Below are positions 26,695 through 35,457 of a stretch of DNA of 62,042 bases, one piece after another (position 1 is the first letter of the stretch; every line of letters starts with the position of its first letter). The notes beneath the pieces were generated by a model that saw only the letters and a program-made list of their open reading frames with translations, searched no databases and was not told where the DNA came from. Position numbers and translations under genes: made by a program. The stretch spans positions 1-62,042 of the forward strand of contig DASCRM010000008.1 of NCBI GenBank assembly GCA_034406555.1, written 5' to 3'. This stretch comes from SHYR01 sp034406555. GTDB lineage: Bacteria > Chloroflexota > Dehalococcoidia > UBA2979.

Positions 26695-29168
26695 CCGCGA
26701 GCGCTGGCGGCTGTCCCCGGTTCCCGCGCCGTCAGCCACGGGTCGTCCGGGATCGGGTCCAGCTCCGTGATCGCGCCCTGCTCCAGCAGCCACTCCATGG
26801 CGAGCGCGGCGCGCAGCGTCTGCAACGGCTCAAGCTGATGCCCGCTGACGGCATCTGCCCGCAGCTTCGCGATCTGATCCGCGTCGTATCCCAGTTCGCC
26901 CAGCACCTCGTCGGTGTGTTCGTCGAGCAACGGGGCGGGCGACGACGACGACGCGACGAACGTCTCGAAGCGAGCACCGAGGAAGCGGTGGTACAGCTTC
27001 TTGCCGACGCGCGGGTGGTCTGCCGGGAAGAAGTAGTCGCGCCCTCGAAGCTGCGGGTCGCGCAAGAGGTCGCGCCCGTTCTGCACCACGGCTGCTGGAA
27101 CGCCGCTCGCCTGCAGCAGCTCCATCACCTCGAACGGATCGCGCGTCTCGCACCACGTGCCGATCGCCGCGTCCAGCTCATCGACCCGCTCGCGCCGGGC
27201 GGGGAGATCGAGGCCCGCGAGCTGCTCCGCGCCGACCAACCGAGCGAGCGCGGTCCATTCGTCATCGTCGCGCGCCGTGATCGCGACCCAGCGGTCGTTG
27301 CCTGCGCACGCGTAGCAGCCCTGTGGAGCGAAACGCTCGTGTCGGTTGCCCAGCCGGGGCGCCAGCTCGCCACTGAGCTGGTAGTCGACGATCCGCTCGG
27401 CCATGAACGGCAGCACGGCGTCGCGCTCTGCGAGGTCGATGTAGAGCGCCCCCTTGCGTTCCCCGCTCTCGCGCTGCTGCAGCGCGTGCACGATCGCCCC
27501 GGCGGCCAGTACGCCGGAGATCGGGTCGGTGTACGCGAGCCCGCTCTTGATCGGCCGCTCGCCGGCGTAGCCGATTGTCGAGGTGATCCCCGACTCGGGC
27601 TCCAGCGCGTGTCCGTAGGCAGTGCGGTTGCGGGCCGGGCCGTCCTGCCCGTAGCCGGAGAGCGAGACCATCACCAGCTCGGGGCTGACAGCCAAGAGCT
27701 GGTCGTAGCCGAGCCCGAACTGCTCCATCACCCGTGGCCGGAAACTTTCCATCACCACATCGGCGTCTGCCACCAGCTGGAGGAAGACCTCTTTGCCCTC
27801 GGGTGCGTTTAGATCGAGGGTGATCGCACGCTTGCCGAGGTTCTTTTCGATGAAGTACCCACCGTAGTCCCAGTAGTCCGGATGCCCCTCGTTTCGGTCC
27901 TGTACGAGCGCCCGCACGGTGTCGGGACGACGAGGCGACTCGATCTTCACGACCTCCGCACCGAGGTCGGCGAGGATGCGCGAGGCGGCCGGTCCGGCCC
28001 ACACCCACGAGACATCGACGATGCGGACGCCTGCTAGCGGCTTCCCCGCCGGCTGCCCGCCACTCGTGCTGCCGATGCCGCCCGCCGCAGGCTCGAACGT
28101 CTCGTCGCTGTGTTCGCCGATCGCTGGGTACGATGCTGAAGCAGCGGCCGAATTCGACGTGCGGAAGGCGGGGCCAGGGACAACCACCTCGCGACCGTCG
28201 ATCGCGGTCGGCAGGAAGTACTCGCGGTGGATCAGCTGCTCGTCCTTCAGCAGGTCCGGCACCTCCAACACCGCGCCGAACGGCACGCCGAGCTCGTCGC
28301 ACGCCGTAATGATCTCCTTGCGCGTGTGTGCCGCGAGGAACGGGCGCAGCAAGTTGAAGAAGTCCTCCGCGTGCGTCAGCCGATAGCGAGGGTCGGTGAA
28401 CAGCGGGTCGTCGACGAGTTCGGGCCGGTCGATCAGGATCGCCAGCAGCGTCCCGGTGCCGGGATGCACGCCGATGTGCCCGTCCTTGCAGGGCAGCACC
28501 TCGCCCTGGATGCCCCATGGCACGCGACCGTGGAAGCGGGCGCGCACCGCGCCGGTGTAGTTGTAGAGCGTGCAGGCCATCTCGGCGGTCGCAGCGACAG
28601 CCTCGAACAGCGTCGTCTCCACCCGCTGACCCTCGCCGCCCTCGCGCTCCCGCAGCAGCAGTGCGGCGGCGGTCGCAGTGTAGGCGTGGATGCCCGCGAT
28701 GTACGCGGGGTGGTCGCCCGGAATCGAGAGCGGCTCGCGACGCGGAGTGCCGGTGATACCCATGATCCCGCCGAGCGCCAGCAACTGGATCGACTCCGCC
28801 TCGTAGCCGGCGTACGGCCCGTCGAGGCCGAAGTCGACGACCCACGAGCGGATCGCCCGCGGGTTCCACTCGCGCAGTTGATCGTCATCGATGCCCGCGG
28901 CAGCCAGTTCCGGCCCGCAGACGACCGCGTCGCACCACTGCACCAGCGTGCGCAGCCGCTCGCGCCCGTCCGAGCTGTCGAGGTCGATGCTCACGGAGCG
29001 CTTGCCGCGGTTCAGCGAGGCGAAGAGCCCGCCACTTGCTCGCTCGCGTGTCGCATCACCCTCGGGCGGCTCGACCTTCACGACGTCCGTGCCGTGGTCG
29101 GCGAAGAGCTGGCCGGCGAACGCACCGGCGATGCCGCGCGAGGTCTCAAGCAGTCGTAGCGCGGTCAC
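26691..29168 (-). CDS. double-domain CaiB/BaiF CoA-transferase (fusion 1)
   Basis: An 825-residue fusion of two complete family III CoA-transferase domains, about 1-370 and 385-800, joined by a Gly/Ser-rich linker. Each half has its own N-terminal strand-turn (FADHGTDVVKVEPPEGD; ILADLGAEVVKIESPR). The active-site acid is glutamate in the first half (TTLFEAVAA) and aspartate in the second (LAERDAVLPF), like formyl-CoA transferase. Family III enzymes are normally interlocked homodimers, so the fusion may be a covalent heterodimer. The GTG start has GAGG upstream. It follows the ferredoxin oxidoreductase genes by 37 bases. Confidence 0.85.
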   Translation of the reverse strand: MTALRLLETSRGIAGAFAGQLFADHGTDVVKVEPPEGDATRERASGGLFASLNRGKRSVSIDLDSSDGRERLRTLVQWCDAVVCGPELAAAGIDDDQLREWNPRAIRSWVVDFGLDGPYAGYEAESIQLLALGGIMGITGTPRREPLSIPGDHPAYIAGIHAYTATAAALLLREREGGEGQRVETTLFEAVAATAEMACTLYNYTGAVRARFHGRVPWGIQGEVLPCKDGHIGVHPGTGTLLAILIDRPELVDDPLFTDPRYRLTHAEDFFNLLRPFLAAHTRKEIITACDELGVPFGAVLEVPDLLKDEQLIHREYFLPTAIDGREVVVPGPAFRTSNSAAASASYPAIGEHSDETFEPAAGGIGSTSGGQPAGKPLAGVRIVDVSWVWAGPAASRILADLGAEVVKIESPRRPDTVRALVQDRNEGHPDYWDYGGYFIEKNLGKRAITLDLNAPEGKEVFLQLVADADVVMESFRPRVMEQFGLGYDQLLAVSPELVMVSLSGYGQDGPARNRTAYGHALEPESGITSTIGYAGERPIKSGLAYTDPISGVLAAGAIVHALQQRESGERKGALYIDLAERDAVLPFMAERIVDYQLSGELAPRLGNRHERFAPQGCYACAGNDRWVAITARDDDEWTALARLVGAEQLAGLDLPARRERVDELDAAIGTWCETRDPFEVMELLQASGVPAAVVQNGRDLLRDPQLRGRDYFFPADHPRVGKKLYHRFLGARFETFVASSSSPAPLLDEHTDEVLGELGYDADQIAKLRADAVSGHQLEPLQTLRAALAMEWLLEQGAITELDPIPDDPWLTAREPGTAASARG

Positions 29169-29205
29169 AGTGCCTCGATCTCCTCGAACGGGCGGACCCG
29201 GCGTC

Positions 29206-29838
29206 TCAGGCCAAAGGGATGCCGAGCAGCTCCGGTGCGAGTTCAGCGCCCAGTTCCAGCGCCTGCTCGTTGACTGGGATGAAGCGGTGGCGGCCCGGCC
29301 GGATCGCGTCGTGCAGCGCCAGCTTCGCGCTCTCCTGACTGACGATGCCGGTGCGCTCGATCAGCGCGCCGAGCAGGATCATCGCCGCCATCAGCGGGTT
29401 GCCAAAGTGCTCCGCCGAGAGCTCGGTCGCGGAGAGTTCGATCACGTCCAGATCCTCGCGCGCGACACGCGTCTCGCCGGTGGTCGTCGCGCCGTCCGCT
29501 TCGTAGCGGAAGCGCTGCACCTCGCGCACGGAACGGTTGTAGACGACGAGGCCGCCGGACCGCACCATCCCCTCGTAGCGGGTGAGGCCGTTCGGGTCCA
29601 TCGCGAACAGCGAGGCGCAGGGCTGCTTGATCAGCGGCGGGGTCGTGATCTCGGTCTCGCTGAGGGCGACGATGCAGTCCGAGACGCCCCCGCGCTGCCC
29701 GCCATCGAAGAGGCTGTAGTAGAGCGCGCGCTTGCGCTCGTAGACCGCTGCGTTGGCCAGCGTCTTGCCGGCCACCTGGATGCCCTGGCCACCGATGCCC
29801 GCCAGCAGCACCACCTGGTCCTCGTTCGTACCGACCAT
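29206..29838 (-). CDS. 2-oxoacid:acceptor oxidoreductase, gamma subunit
   Basis: A 210-residue gamma (KorC/PorG-type) subunit. The N-terminal VVLLAGIGGQGIQVAGKTLA is the family hallmark, followed by YSLFDGGQRGGVSDCIVAL. With the alpha, beta and delta subunits it forms the thiamine-pyrophosphate enzyme that turns a 2-oxoacid plus CoA into acyl-CoA and CO2, reducing ferredoxin. It begins four bases after the beta-subunit stop, with AAAGG upstream. The 2-oxoacid used cannot be read from this subunit. Confidence 0.85.
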   Translation of the reverse strand: MVGTNEDQVVLLAGIGGQGIQVAGKTLANAAVYERKRALYYSLFDGGQRGGVSDCIVALSETEITTPPLIKQPCASLFAMDPNGLTRYEGMVRSGGLVVYNRSVREVQRFRYEADGATTTGETRVAREDLDVIELSATELSAEHFGNPLMAAMILLGALIERTGIVSQESAKLALHDAIRPGRHRFIPVNEQALELGAELAPELLGIPLA

Positions 29839-29842
29839 CGCG

Positions 29843-30634
29843 CTAGCCTTTCGTCGCAAGCGGCTTGATGTCGCCGACGGGATTCTGCGCCACGATCACC
29901 TCGCCCTGGAACTTATTCGCCTGCACGGGGGTCATGCTCCAGCTCGTCGGACAGGTGGTGAGCAGGTCGACGAAGGCCATGCCGCGCCCCTCCAGCTGGC
30001 AACGCAACGCGTTCGCGATCACCTTCTGCGTGCGGTACGCGTGCGCGGGGTCATGCGTCGAGGCGCGCGCGACGTAGCCCGTGCCCGGCATCTGCGCCAG
30101 CATCTCCGCGACCGGGATCGGGTGTCCGTGCTGCGCGACCTCGCGGCCGCCCGGCGTGGTGCTCGAGGGGATCCCGATCGACCCGGTCGTCGTGAGCTGT
30201 CCGCCGGTGTCGGCGAGCACGCCGTTGTTGTACATGAAGACGGAGATGTTCTCCGCTCGAGCGGCCGTGTGGAACGTCTCGTTCAGCCCCTCCATCGCCA
30301 CGCCGCCGTCGCCGATGAAGACGCAGACGATCGCGTCCGGGAGGATGCGCTTGATGCCGGTGGCGACGGCGATCGTGCGGCCGTGACCGCCGACGGTCGT
30401 CTCGATCTCCAGCTGCGCCGCGACCTGCGTCACACAGCCGATGTCCACGACGCCGATGATGCGAGTGTCCGCAGGGAGCTTGTCGAACTCCGCGTTGAAG
30501 GTGCGAGGGAGGATGCCGTAGCCGCAGCCCGGGCACCACGCCTGATCGGGTACCTCGGCGGCGTCCGGGCCACCAAAGACCGGCACCATGTCTTCGAGTT
30601 TGATGCCGGCGGGGACTCGCGGTTCGGTCGTCAT
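29843..30634 (-). CDS. 2-oxoacid:ferredoxin oxidoreductase, beta (TPP-binding) subunit
   Basis: A 263-residue beta subunit. It opens with the cluster-site motif WCPGCGYG at about 33-40 and carries the thiamine-pyrophosphate motif GDGGVAMEGLNE...NN at about 106-137. Three to four cysteines (CPGC, and a later CPTSW) could hold the 4Fe-4S cluster. The length matches KorB-like rather than the longer pyruvate enzymes. Its ATG overlaps the alpha-subunit stop by one base (TGATG), so translation is probably coupled. Confidence 0.88.
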   Translation of the reverse strand: MTTEPRVPAGIKLEDMVPVFGGPDAAEVPDQAWCPGCGYGILPRTFNAEFDKLPADTRIIGVVDIGCVTQVAAQLEIETTVGGHGRTIAVATGIKRILPDAIVCVFIGDGGVAMEGLNETFHTAARAENISVFMYNNGVLADTGGQLTTTGSIGIPSSTTPGGREVAQHGHPIPVAEMLAQMPGTGYVARASTHDPAHAYRTQKVIANALRCQLEGRGMAFVDLLTTCPTSWSMTPVQANKFQGEVIVAQNPVGDIKPLATKG

Positions 30635-31782
30635 CAGGACGCTCCCAGCTTCTTGTACTCGGCGCGGACTTCCGCGCTCACCTCGGCGAGCGTGGGGACG
30701 ACGCCTCCGGGCCTCGCGTAGAGCAGCGGGTGCTCGCCGAGTGCCAGCCTCACATCCTCGGCCATCTGTCCGACGCTCAGCTCCACGACCATGATTGTGC
30801 TGCTCTTCGCCTCATCGACCAGGATCTGCTCGGGGAACGGGAACAGCGTCTGCGGCCTGATCAGGCCGACATCCAGCCCGTCCGCACGCAGCTCATCGAC
30901 GACGACGCGCACGATGCGGGCCATTGTCCCGATCGCGACCAGGTTCAGCTTCGCGCCTTCGGTGCGGTATCTCTCCGCCTGAGGCTCGACGACCTTGTAG
31001 CGCTCCCAGCGGTCCCACGCGGCAGTTTCGAGGTAGAGGAAGCGGCTGGCGCGTTCCTCCTCCGGGACGGCCTCTGACGAGGACGAGACGCCACCCTCGT
31101 CGCGGATCTCCGCGCGTTGCACGGGACGCTCGCGTGGCCCTCGCTCGCCCGTCAGCGCGCGCTCGCGCAGGCCGGGATTGATCCGCGGCGGCAACGCGAC
31201 GACCTCCGTGGATTTCGCGATGCTGTAGTCGGTGTAGACCGTGACCGGCCCGCGAATCTGCTCCGCGACATCGAAGGCGTGGTAGGTGAAGTCGACGAGT
31301 TCCTGCACGCCCTGAGGTGCGAAGACGATGTTGCGGAAGTCGCCGTTGGCGGGCGCCTTCACGGCCTGCCAGTAGTCGCCCTGTGACGGGCTACCGGTCG
31401 GGCCGGTGCCGGGACCGCCCCGTACCCAGTGCGAGATCACCAGCGGCACGCCGTCGCGGGCGGCGTACGAGACCATCTCGCCCATCAGCGCGATGCCGAC
31501 GCCGGTGGAGCCGACCATCACGTGCGCCCCGGCCTTGCTCGCGCCGTACGCGTACCAGCCGCCCTCCATCTCGCTCTCGCACGTGAGGCTGATGGCATCG
31601 TACTCGGGCGCTCGCTTCAGATACTCCTCGTTGACCTCGTTGATCGGGGTCATCGGATAGACGCTGAAGAGCTTGCAGCCGGCGCGCAGCACCGTCTCCG
31701 CCAGCGCTTCCTCTGCGCTCAGGAACGCGAACTCGGGCGCGTCCGCATCGCTCGTTGCCGCCGTCGCCGTCACATCAGGCAT
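30634..31782 (-). CDS. 2-oxoacid:acceptor oxidoreductase, alpha subunit
   Basis: A 382-residue alpha (KorA/VorB-like) subunit. The pyrimidine-binding region reads FSVYPMTPINEVNEEYL, then SEMEGGWYAYGASKAGAHVMVGSTGVG, and GGPGTGPTGSPSQGDYW carries the typical substrate loop. The C-terminal part is the transketolase-like domain VDELRADGLDVGLIRPQTLFPFPE. It overlaps the ferredoxin-subunit stop by eight bases and has GGAGG upstream. The D-A-B-C gene order and lengths fit 2-oxoglutarate or branched-chain 2-oxoacid enzymes better than pyruvate enzymes (inference). Confidence 0.87.
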   Translation of the reverse strand: MPDVTATAATSDADAPEFAFLSAEEALAETVLRAGCKLFSVYPMTPINEVNEEYLKRAPEYDAISLTCESEMEGGWYAYGASKAGAHVMVGSTGVGIALMGEMVSYAARDGVPLVISHWVRGGPGTGPTGSPSQGDYWQAVKAPANGDFRNIVFAPQGVQELVDFTYHAFDVAEQIRGPVTVYTDYSIAKSTEVVALPPRINPGLRERALTGERGPRERPVQRAEIRDEGGVSSSSEAVPEEERASRFLYLETAAWDRWERYKVVEPQAERYRTEGAKLNLVAIGTMARIVRVVVDELRADGLDVGLIRPQTLFPFPEQILVDEAKSSTIMVVELSVGQMAEDVRLALGEHPLLYARPGGVVPTLAEVSAEVRAEYKKLGAS

Positions 31783-32020
31783 TGATCGCCTCCAGCGCCT
31801 CTCGCGTCGCGCGGAACACCGTGATCGCGACATCCGGACAGATACGGGCGCACTGCATACAGCCGGTGCAGTTGTCCTGCACCATCTCCGGCAGCATGTA
31901 GCCGCGCTTGCTCATCGTCTTGCTCATCGCCAGCGTGTCCTCGGGGCAGTAGGGGACACAGAGCTCGCAGCCCTTGCAGCGCGAAGCATCGATCTGGATG
32001 TAGCCAACGGTTCGTGGCAT
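31775..32020 (-). CDS. 2-oxoacid oxidoreductase delta subunit, 2x[4Fe-4S] ferredoxin
   Basis: An 81-residue ferredoxin-like delta subunit with two classical cluster motifs, CKGCELCVPYCP and CTGCMQCARICP. It passes electrons from the alpha/beta catalytic core to free ferredoxin. GAGGAG eight bases upstream fixes the ATG at 32020. It is the first gene of the delta-alpha-beta-gamma set, 126 bases after the E2 gene. A lone -10-like TAGTAT (minus strand of 32053-32058) in that gap might give the set a promoter of its own. Confidence 0.88.
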   Translation of the reverse strand: MPRTVGYIQIDASRCKGCELCVPYCPEDTLAMSKTMSKRGYMLPEMVQDNCTGCMQCARICPDVAITVFRATREALEAINA

Positions 32021-32052
32021 GGCCGGGCTCCTCACGCTGCTGCGACGGCTGG

Positions 32053-32058
32053 ATACTA
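32053..32058 (-). promoter_or_regulatory. possible -10 box before the delta-subunit gene
   Basis: TAGTAT on the minus strand lies in the largest gap (126 bases) between the two 2-oxoacid enzyme gene sets, about 33 bases before the ATG. No good -35 element accompanies it. Confidence 0.25.
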
Positions 32059-32146
32059 CCTCAGCAGGCGAGCTTCGTTGAGTTGCCCCACGTCAGAGAA
32101 GGCCTTGCCTGTGGATGTTGGCTGAGGTTGCCGCCGCGAGCGGGCC

Positions 32147-33415
32147 TCACATCAGGAGGTAAGGGCGCTCCAGTAGCTCCACGATGCGCGCGAGGAAGCG
32201 ACCAGCGGGCGCACCGTCCACGACGCGATGGTCAAAGGTCAGGCTCAGCGTCGACGCCTGCCCCCGCACGGCCTGCCCGCCATCGAACCGCACGACGTCC
32301 CGCACCCGACCGACGCCGAGGATCGCCGTCTGTGGCGTGTTCAGCACCGGCGTGAAGCCATCGACCGGCAACGTCGCCAGCGAGGTCACCGTGAAGGTGC
32401 CGCCGGAGACATCGTCGAGCGCCAGCTTGTCCTCGCCGACACGCTCACCCAGCGCCGCGACCGCGCTCGCGACGTCCTGCAGGCTGCTCGCATCGACCGC
32501 TCGCACGACCGGCACCATCAGGCCCGCTTCGAGGTCCGTGGCGAACCCGACGTTCACCTCAGCCTCGATCACGATCTCGTCGCCATCGAGTCGCGAGTTC
32601 AGCCTCGGGTGCTCGCGCAGTGCGAGCGCACACGCCTTCATCACCACGGAGGTGAGCGTGATCCCGATACGGGCGCTGCGCCACTCGCGGTTGAGGCCAT
32701 GCAGCATCGTCGAGGTGGCGTCAGCGTCGAAGTCGCTAAAGAGCGTGAGCTGCGCAGTGTCGCGCAGGCTCGCGTGCATACGCTCGCCGATCGTGCGACG
32801 GCGGCCGCTGTACGGCTCCACCGAACCGCCCGGGCCGCCCGAGGGCGCAGACGCGGGAGCTGCCGCGCCGCCGCCGCCATCGATGTGGGCGCGCACGTCG
32901 GACTCGGTAATGCGCCCCTTCGCGCCGGAGCCGGCGATCTCGGCGATCTCGACGCCGGCCTCGCGGGCCAGACGGCGCGCGATCGGCGTCGCGAGGACGC
33001 GTTCGCCGGGGGCACGCTTCGGTGCAGCTGCCGGGGTTGGCGCTGGCGTTGCCGGCGATGGCGTGGCCGCGGACGGCGTTGAGGGCGCTGCCGTCGGTGT
33101 ACCGTCGTCGTCACTGACGACCTGCTCGCTCCACTGCTGCGCGACCTCGTCGAGCATCGGTTGCGGCACATCGGACTCGCCATCGCCGAGCAGACAGCCG
33201 ACGACCGCGCCCGGCTTCAGCTTCGTACCGGGTGCGACCAGCTGCTTGAGTACGCCCGCCTCTTCCGACTCGACTTCGACCTCGACCTTCTCGGTCTCCA
33301 TGTCGAAGATCGGCTGCCCCGCCGCGACGGTCGCACCATCCTCGACGAGCCAGCGCACGAGGTCGCCGTCCTCCATCGTCATGCCGACCTTGGGGATGTG
33401 TACGGGCGTCGCCAT
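32147..33415 (-). CDS. 2-oxoacid dehydrogenase E2 (dihydrolipoamide acyltransferase)
   Basis: A 422-residue E2 component. Domains in order: one lipoyl domain (1-78) with lipoyl-lysine K43 in ETEKVEVE; a Pro/Ala/Thr-rich linker; an E3-binding domain at about 137-175 (LATPIARRLAREAGVEIAEI); and the catalytic core ending in DHRVVDG, with His about 396 and Asp about 400. It transfers the acyl group from lipoamide to CoA. It begins four bases after the E1beta stop with little ribosome site, suggesting coupling. The acyl specificity (acetyl, acetoin-derived or branched) is not clear. Confidence 0.9.
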   Translation of the reverse strand: MATPVHIPKVGMTMEDGDLVRWLVEDGATVAAGQPIFDMETEKVEVEVESEEAGVLKQLVAPGTKLKPGAVVGCLLGDGESDVPQPMLDEVAQQWSEQVVSDDDGTPTAAPSTPSAATPSPATPAPTPAAAPKRAPGERVLATPIARRLAREAGVEIAEIAGSGAKGRITESDVRAHIDGGGGAAAPASAPSGGPGGSVEPYSGRRRTIGERMHASLRDTAQLTLFSDFDADATSTMLHGLNREWRSARIGITLTSVVMKACALALREHPRLNSRLDGDEIVIEAEVNVGFATDLEAGLMVPVVRAVDASSLQDVASAVAALGERVGEDKLALDDVSGGTFTVTSLATLPVDGFTPVLNTPQTAILGVGRVRDVVRFDGGQAVRGQASTLSLTFDHRVVDGAPAGRFLARIVELLERPYLLM

Positions 33416-33418
33416 TAC

Positions 33419-34423
33419 TTACCCGCGCACCAGCCCGCGCGTCGCCTCAACGATCTGGTCGGCGTTCACGATCCACTCCTGCTCCAGCACCGGGCTGTAG
33501 GGCACCGGGCTGAAGGGGCCGCCGAGTCGAAGCGGCGGCGCGTCGAGGTGGTCGAACGCCTCCGCCGCAATCTGCGCGTTGATCTCAGCGCCGATGCCGC
33601 CGAACTCCACCGCCTCATGCACCGTCAGCACGCGATGCGTCTTGCGCACCGATCCGAGAATCGTCTCGGAGTCGAGCGGCTGCAGGCTGCGCGGGTCCAC
33701 GATTTCGACGTCGATGCCCTCGCCGGCGAGCGTCTCTGCGGCTGCGAGCGCCTCGTGCACCATGTACGCGGTGGCAACGATCGTCGCGTCCGCACCCTCG
33801 CGCACGATAGCGGCGTTGCCCAGTGGCACCTCGTAGGACTCCTCCGGCACCGGGCCGCGAATTCGCGAGCAGCGCTTGTGCATGATCATGAACACCGGGT
33901 TGTCCTCGTGCATCGACGCGGTCATCAGGCCCTTCGCGTCGTACGCGTTGCTCGGCATCACCACCTTCAGGCCCGGGATGTGGCACAGCAGCGCCTCTAG
34001 GCTCTGCGAGTGCTGGGCAGCCATGCCCGTGCCCGCGCCGGCGTTCACCAGCACCGTCAGCGGCAGCGTCGCCTTGCCGCCGAACATGTACTTCATCTTC
34101 GCCATCTGGTTGATGATCTGGTCGAAGCAGACGCCGATGAAGTCGATGAACATCAGACTGATCACCGGCCGCAGACCCTGCGAGGCGGCACCGATTGCCA
34201 GCCCCGTGATCGCGTTCTCCGAGATCGGCGTGTCCATGATCCGCTTCGGCCCGAACTCCGTCAGCACGCCCTGCGTGATGCCGAAGACATCGCCCTGTTT
34301 CGCGAGGTCGATGCCGGCGACGAACACCGAATCATCGGCCGCCATCTCCTGGCGGATCGCCTCGTTGATCGCCTCGCGGTAGCTGATTTCTCGGTCGGTG
34401 GCCACGGGTGTAGCTGTTGTCAT
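33419..34423 (-). CDS. 2-oxoacid/acetoin dehydrogenase E1 beta subunit
   Basis: A 334-residue E1beta of the thiamine-dependent dehydrogenase family. The sequence ISYREAINEAIRQEM, MDTPISENAITGLAIGAA and FDQIINQMAKMKYMFGGKA are hallmarks, and GGIGAEINAQIAAEAFDHLDAP is the C-terminal transketolase-like region. Close resemblance is to acetoin dehydrogenase AcoB, but pyruvate or branched-chain enzymes are not excluded. GAGGAG nine bases upstream supports the ATG at 34423. It is part of the E1alpha-E1beta-E2 set. Confidence 0.88.
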   Translation of the reverse strand: MTTATPVATDREISYREAINEAIRQEMAADDSVFVAGIDLAKQGDVFGITQGVLTEFGPKRIMDTPISENAITGLAIGAASQGLRPVISLMFIDFIGVCFDQIINQMAKMKYMFGGKATLPLTVLVNAGAGTGMAAQHSQSLEALLCHIPGLKVVMPSNAYDAKGLMTASMHEDNPVFMIMHKRCSRIRGPVPEESYEVPLGNAAIVREGADATIVATAYMVHEALAAAETLAGEGIDVEIVDPRSLQPLDSETILGSVRKTHRVLTVHEAVEFGGIGAEINAQIAAEAFDHLDAPPLRLGGPFSPVPYSPVLEQEWIVNADQIVEATRGLVRG

Positions 34424-34460
34424 TGTGAGTTCTCCTCGAATCGTCGTTCTGGCGGCCGGT

Positions 34461-35426
34461 CTAGGTGTACACGTCCGTGAGCAGGTCCGATGGCTCCGGG
34501 AAGGGCGCGGCCTCCGCGAACGCGATTGCCTCTTCGATCTCGCGCTGCACTTCCTCGGTGATGCGATCCGCAGACTCACCGGAGAGGATCGCCCGCTGCT
34601 CCAGCACATCGCGCATGATCGTCAACGGGTCGCGCTTGCGCCACGCCGCCCGCTCCTCTTCGGGCCGTGGGTCGCCCTCGCTGCGCCCGGTGTGGTTGTA
34701 GAAGCGGTAGGTGTCGCACTCGAGGATGCTCGGGCCGCCACCGGAGCGTGCGCGCTCGATTGCCTCGCCTGCCGCCTCATGCACGGCGAGCACGTCCTGA
34801 CCATCGACGGTCACGCCGGGAATCCCGTACGCGGCGGCGCGGTCGGAGAGTTGGCTGATCGCGCCCTGACCCTCCTGCGGCGTGAACTCGCCCCAGTGGT
34901 TGTTCTCGATCACGAACAGCACCGGCAGGTCGAAGAGGGCGGCATAGTTCAACGACTCGTGCCAGGTGCCCTCGTTCGTTGAGCCGTCGCCGGAGAAGCA
35001 TACCGAGACGCCGTCCGTCCCCTTGTACCGAGCCGCGAACGCGGCACCGACGGCGATCGGCGGACCGCCGCCCACGATGCCGTTCGCACCGAGGATGCCG
35101 AGGTCGAGGTCAGCGATGTGCATCGACCCGCCCTTGCCGTGGCAGTAGCCCGTCGCTCGACCCAGCAGCTCGGCGAGCATCAACTTCACGTCGCCGCCCT
35201 TGGCGATGCAGTGCCCGTGGCCGCGGTGCGTGCTCGCGATCGTGTCGCTCGCTGCGAGGTGAGAGCAGATGCCGACGGCGACTGCCTCTTCCCCCGCGTA
35301 GAGATGGACCGCGCCCGGGATCTTCGCCTGCTCGGCCATGCGGCCGGCGGCCTCCTCGAACTCGCGAATCGTCACCATCGTCCGGAACATGTAGAGCAGT
35401 TGCTCTGTATCGACTTCAGCCGTCAT
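34461..35426 (-). CDS. 2-oxoacid/acetoin dehydrogenase E1 alpha subunit
   Basis: A 321-residue E1alpha. The stretch THRGHGHCIAKGGDVKLMLA followed by GYCHGKGGSMHIAD is typical of acetoin-dehydrogenase AcoA and related short E1alpha proteins. The thiamine-pyrophosphate motif GDGSTNEG...ENN lies at about 147-176. It decarboxylates the 2-oxo substrate and acylates E2 lipoamide. TAGGAGG stands six bases before the ATG. It follows the lipoamide dehydrogenase gene after 31 bases. Confidence 0.88.
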   Translation of the reverse strand: MTAEVDTEQLLYMFRTMVTIREFEEAAGRMAEQAKIPGAVHLYAGEEAVAVGICSHLAASDTIASTHRGHGHCIAKGGDVKLMLAELLGRATGYCHGKGGSMHIADLDLGILGANGIVGGGPPIAVGAAFAARYKGTDGVSVCFSGDGSTNEGTWHESLNYAALFDLPVLFVIENNHWGEFTPQEGQGAISQLSDRAAAYGIPGVTVDGQDVLAVHEAAGEAIERARSGGGPSILECDTYRFYNHTGRSEGDPRPEEERAAWRKRDPLTIMRDVLEQRAILSGESADRITEEVQREIEEAIAFAEAAPFPEPSDLLTDVYT

Positions 35427-35457
35427 GCCGGCCTCCTATCGGGCGTGCGCCCGCATA

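Noticed and set aside
27262..28869. 535-codon second minus-strand frame within a CoA-transferase fusion
   Set aside because: It is an out-of-frame shadow rich in Arg, Gly and Ala; the in-frame product has two complete CaiB/BaiF domains.
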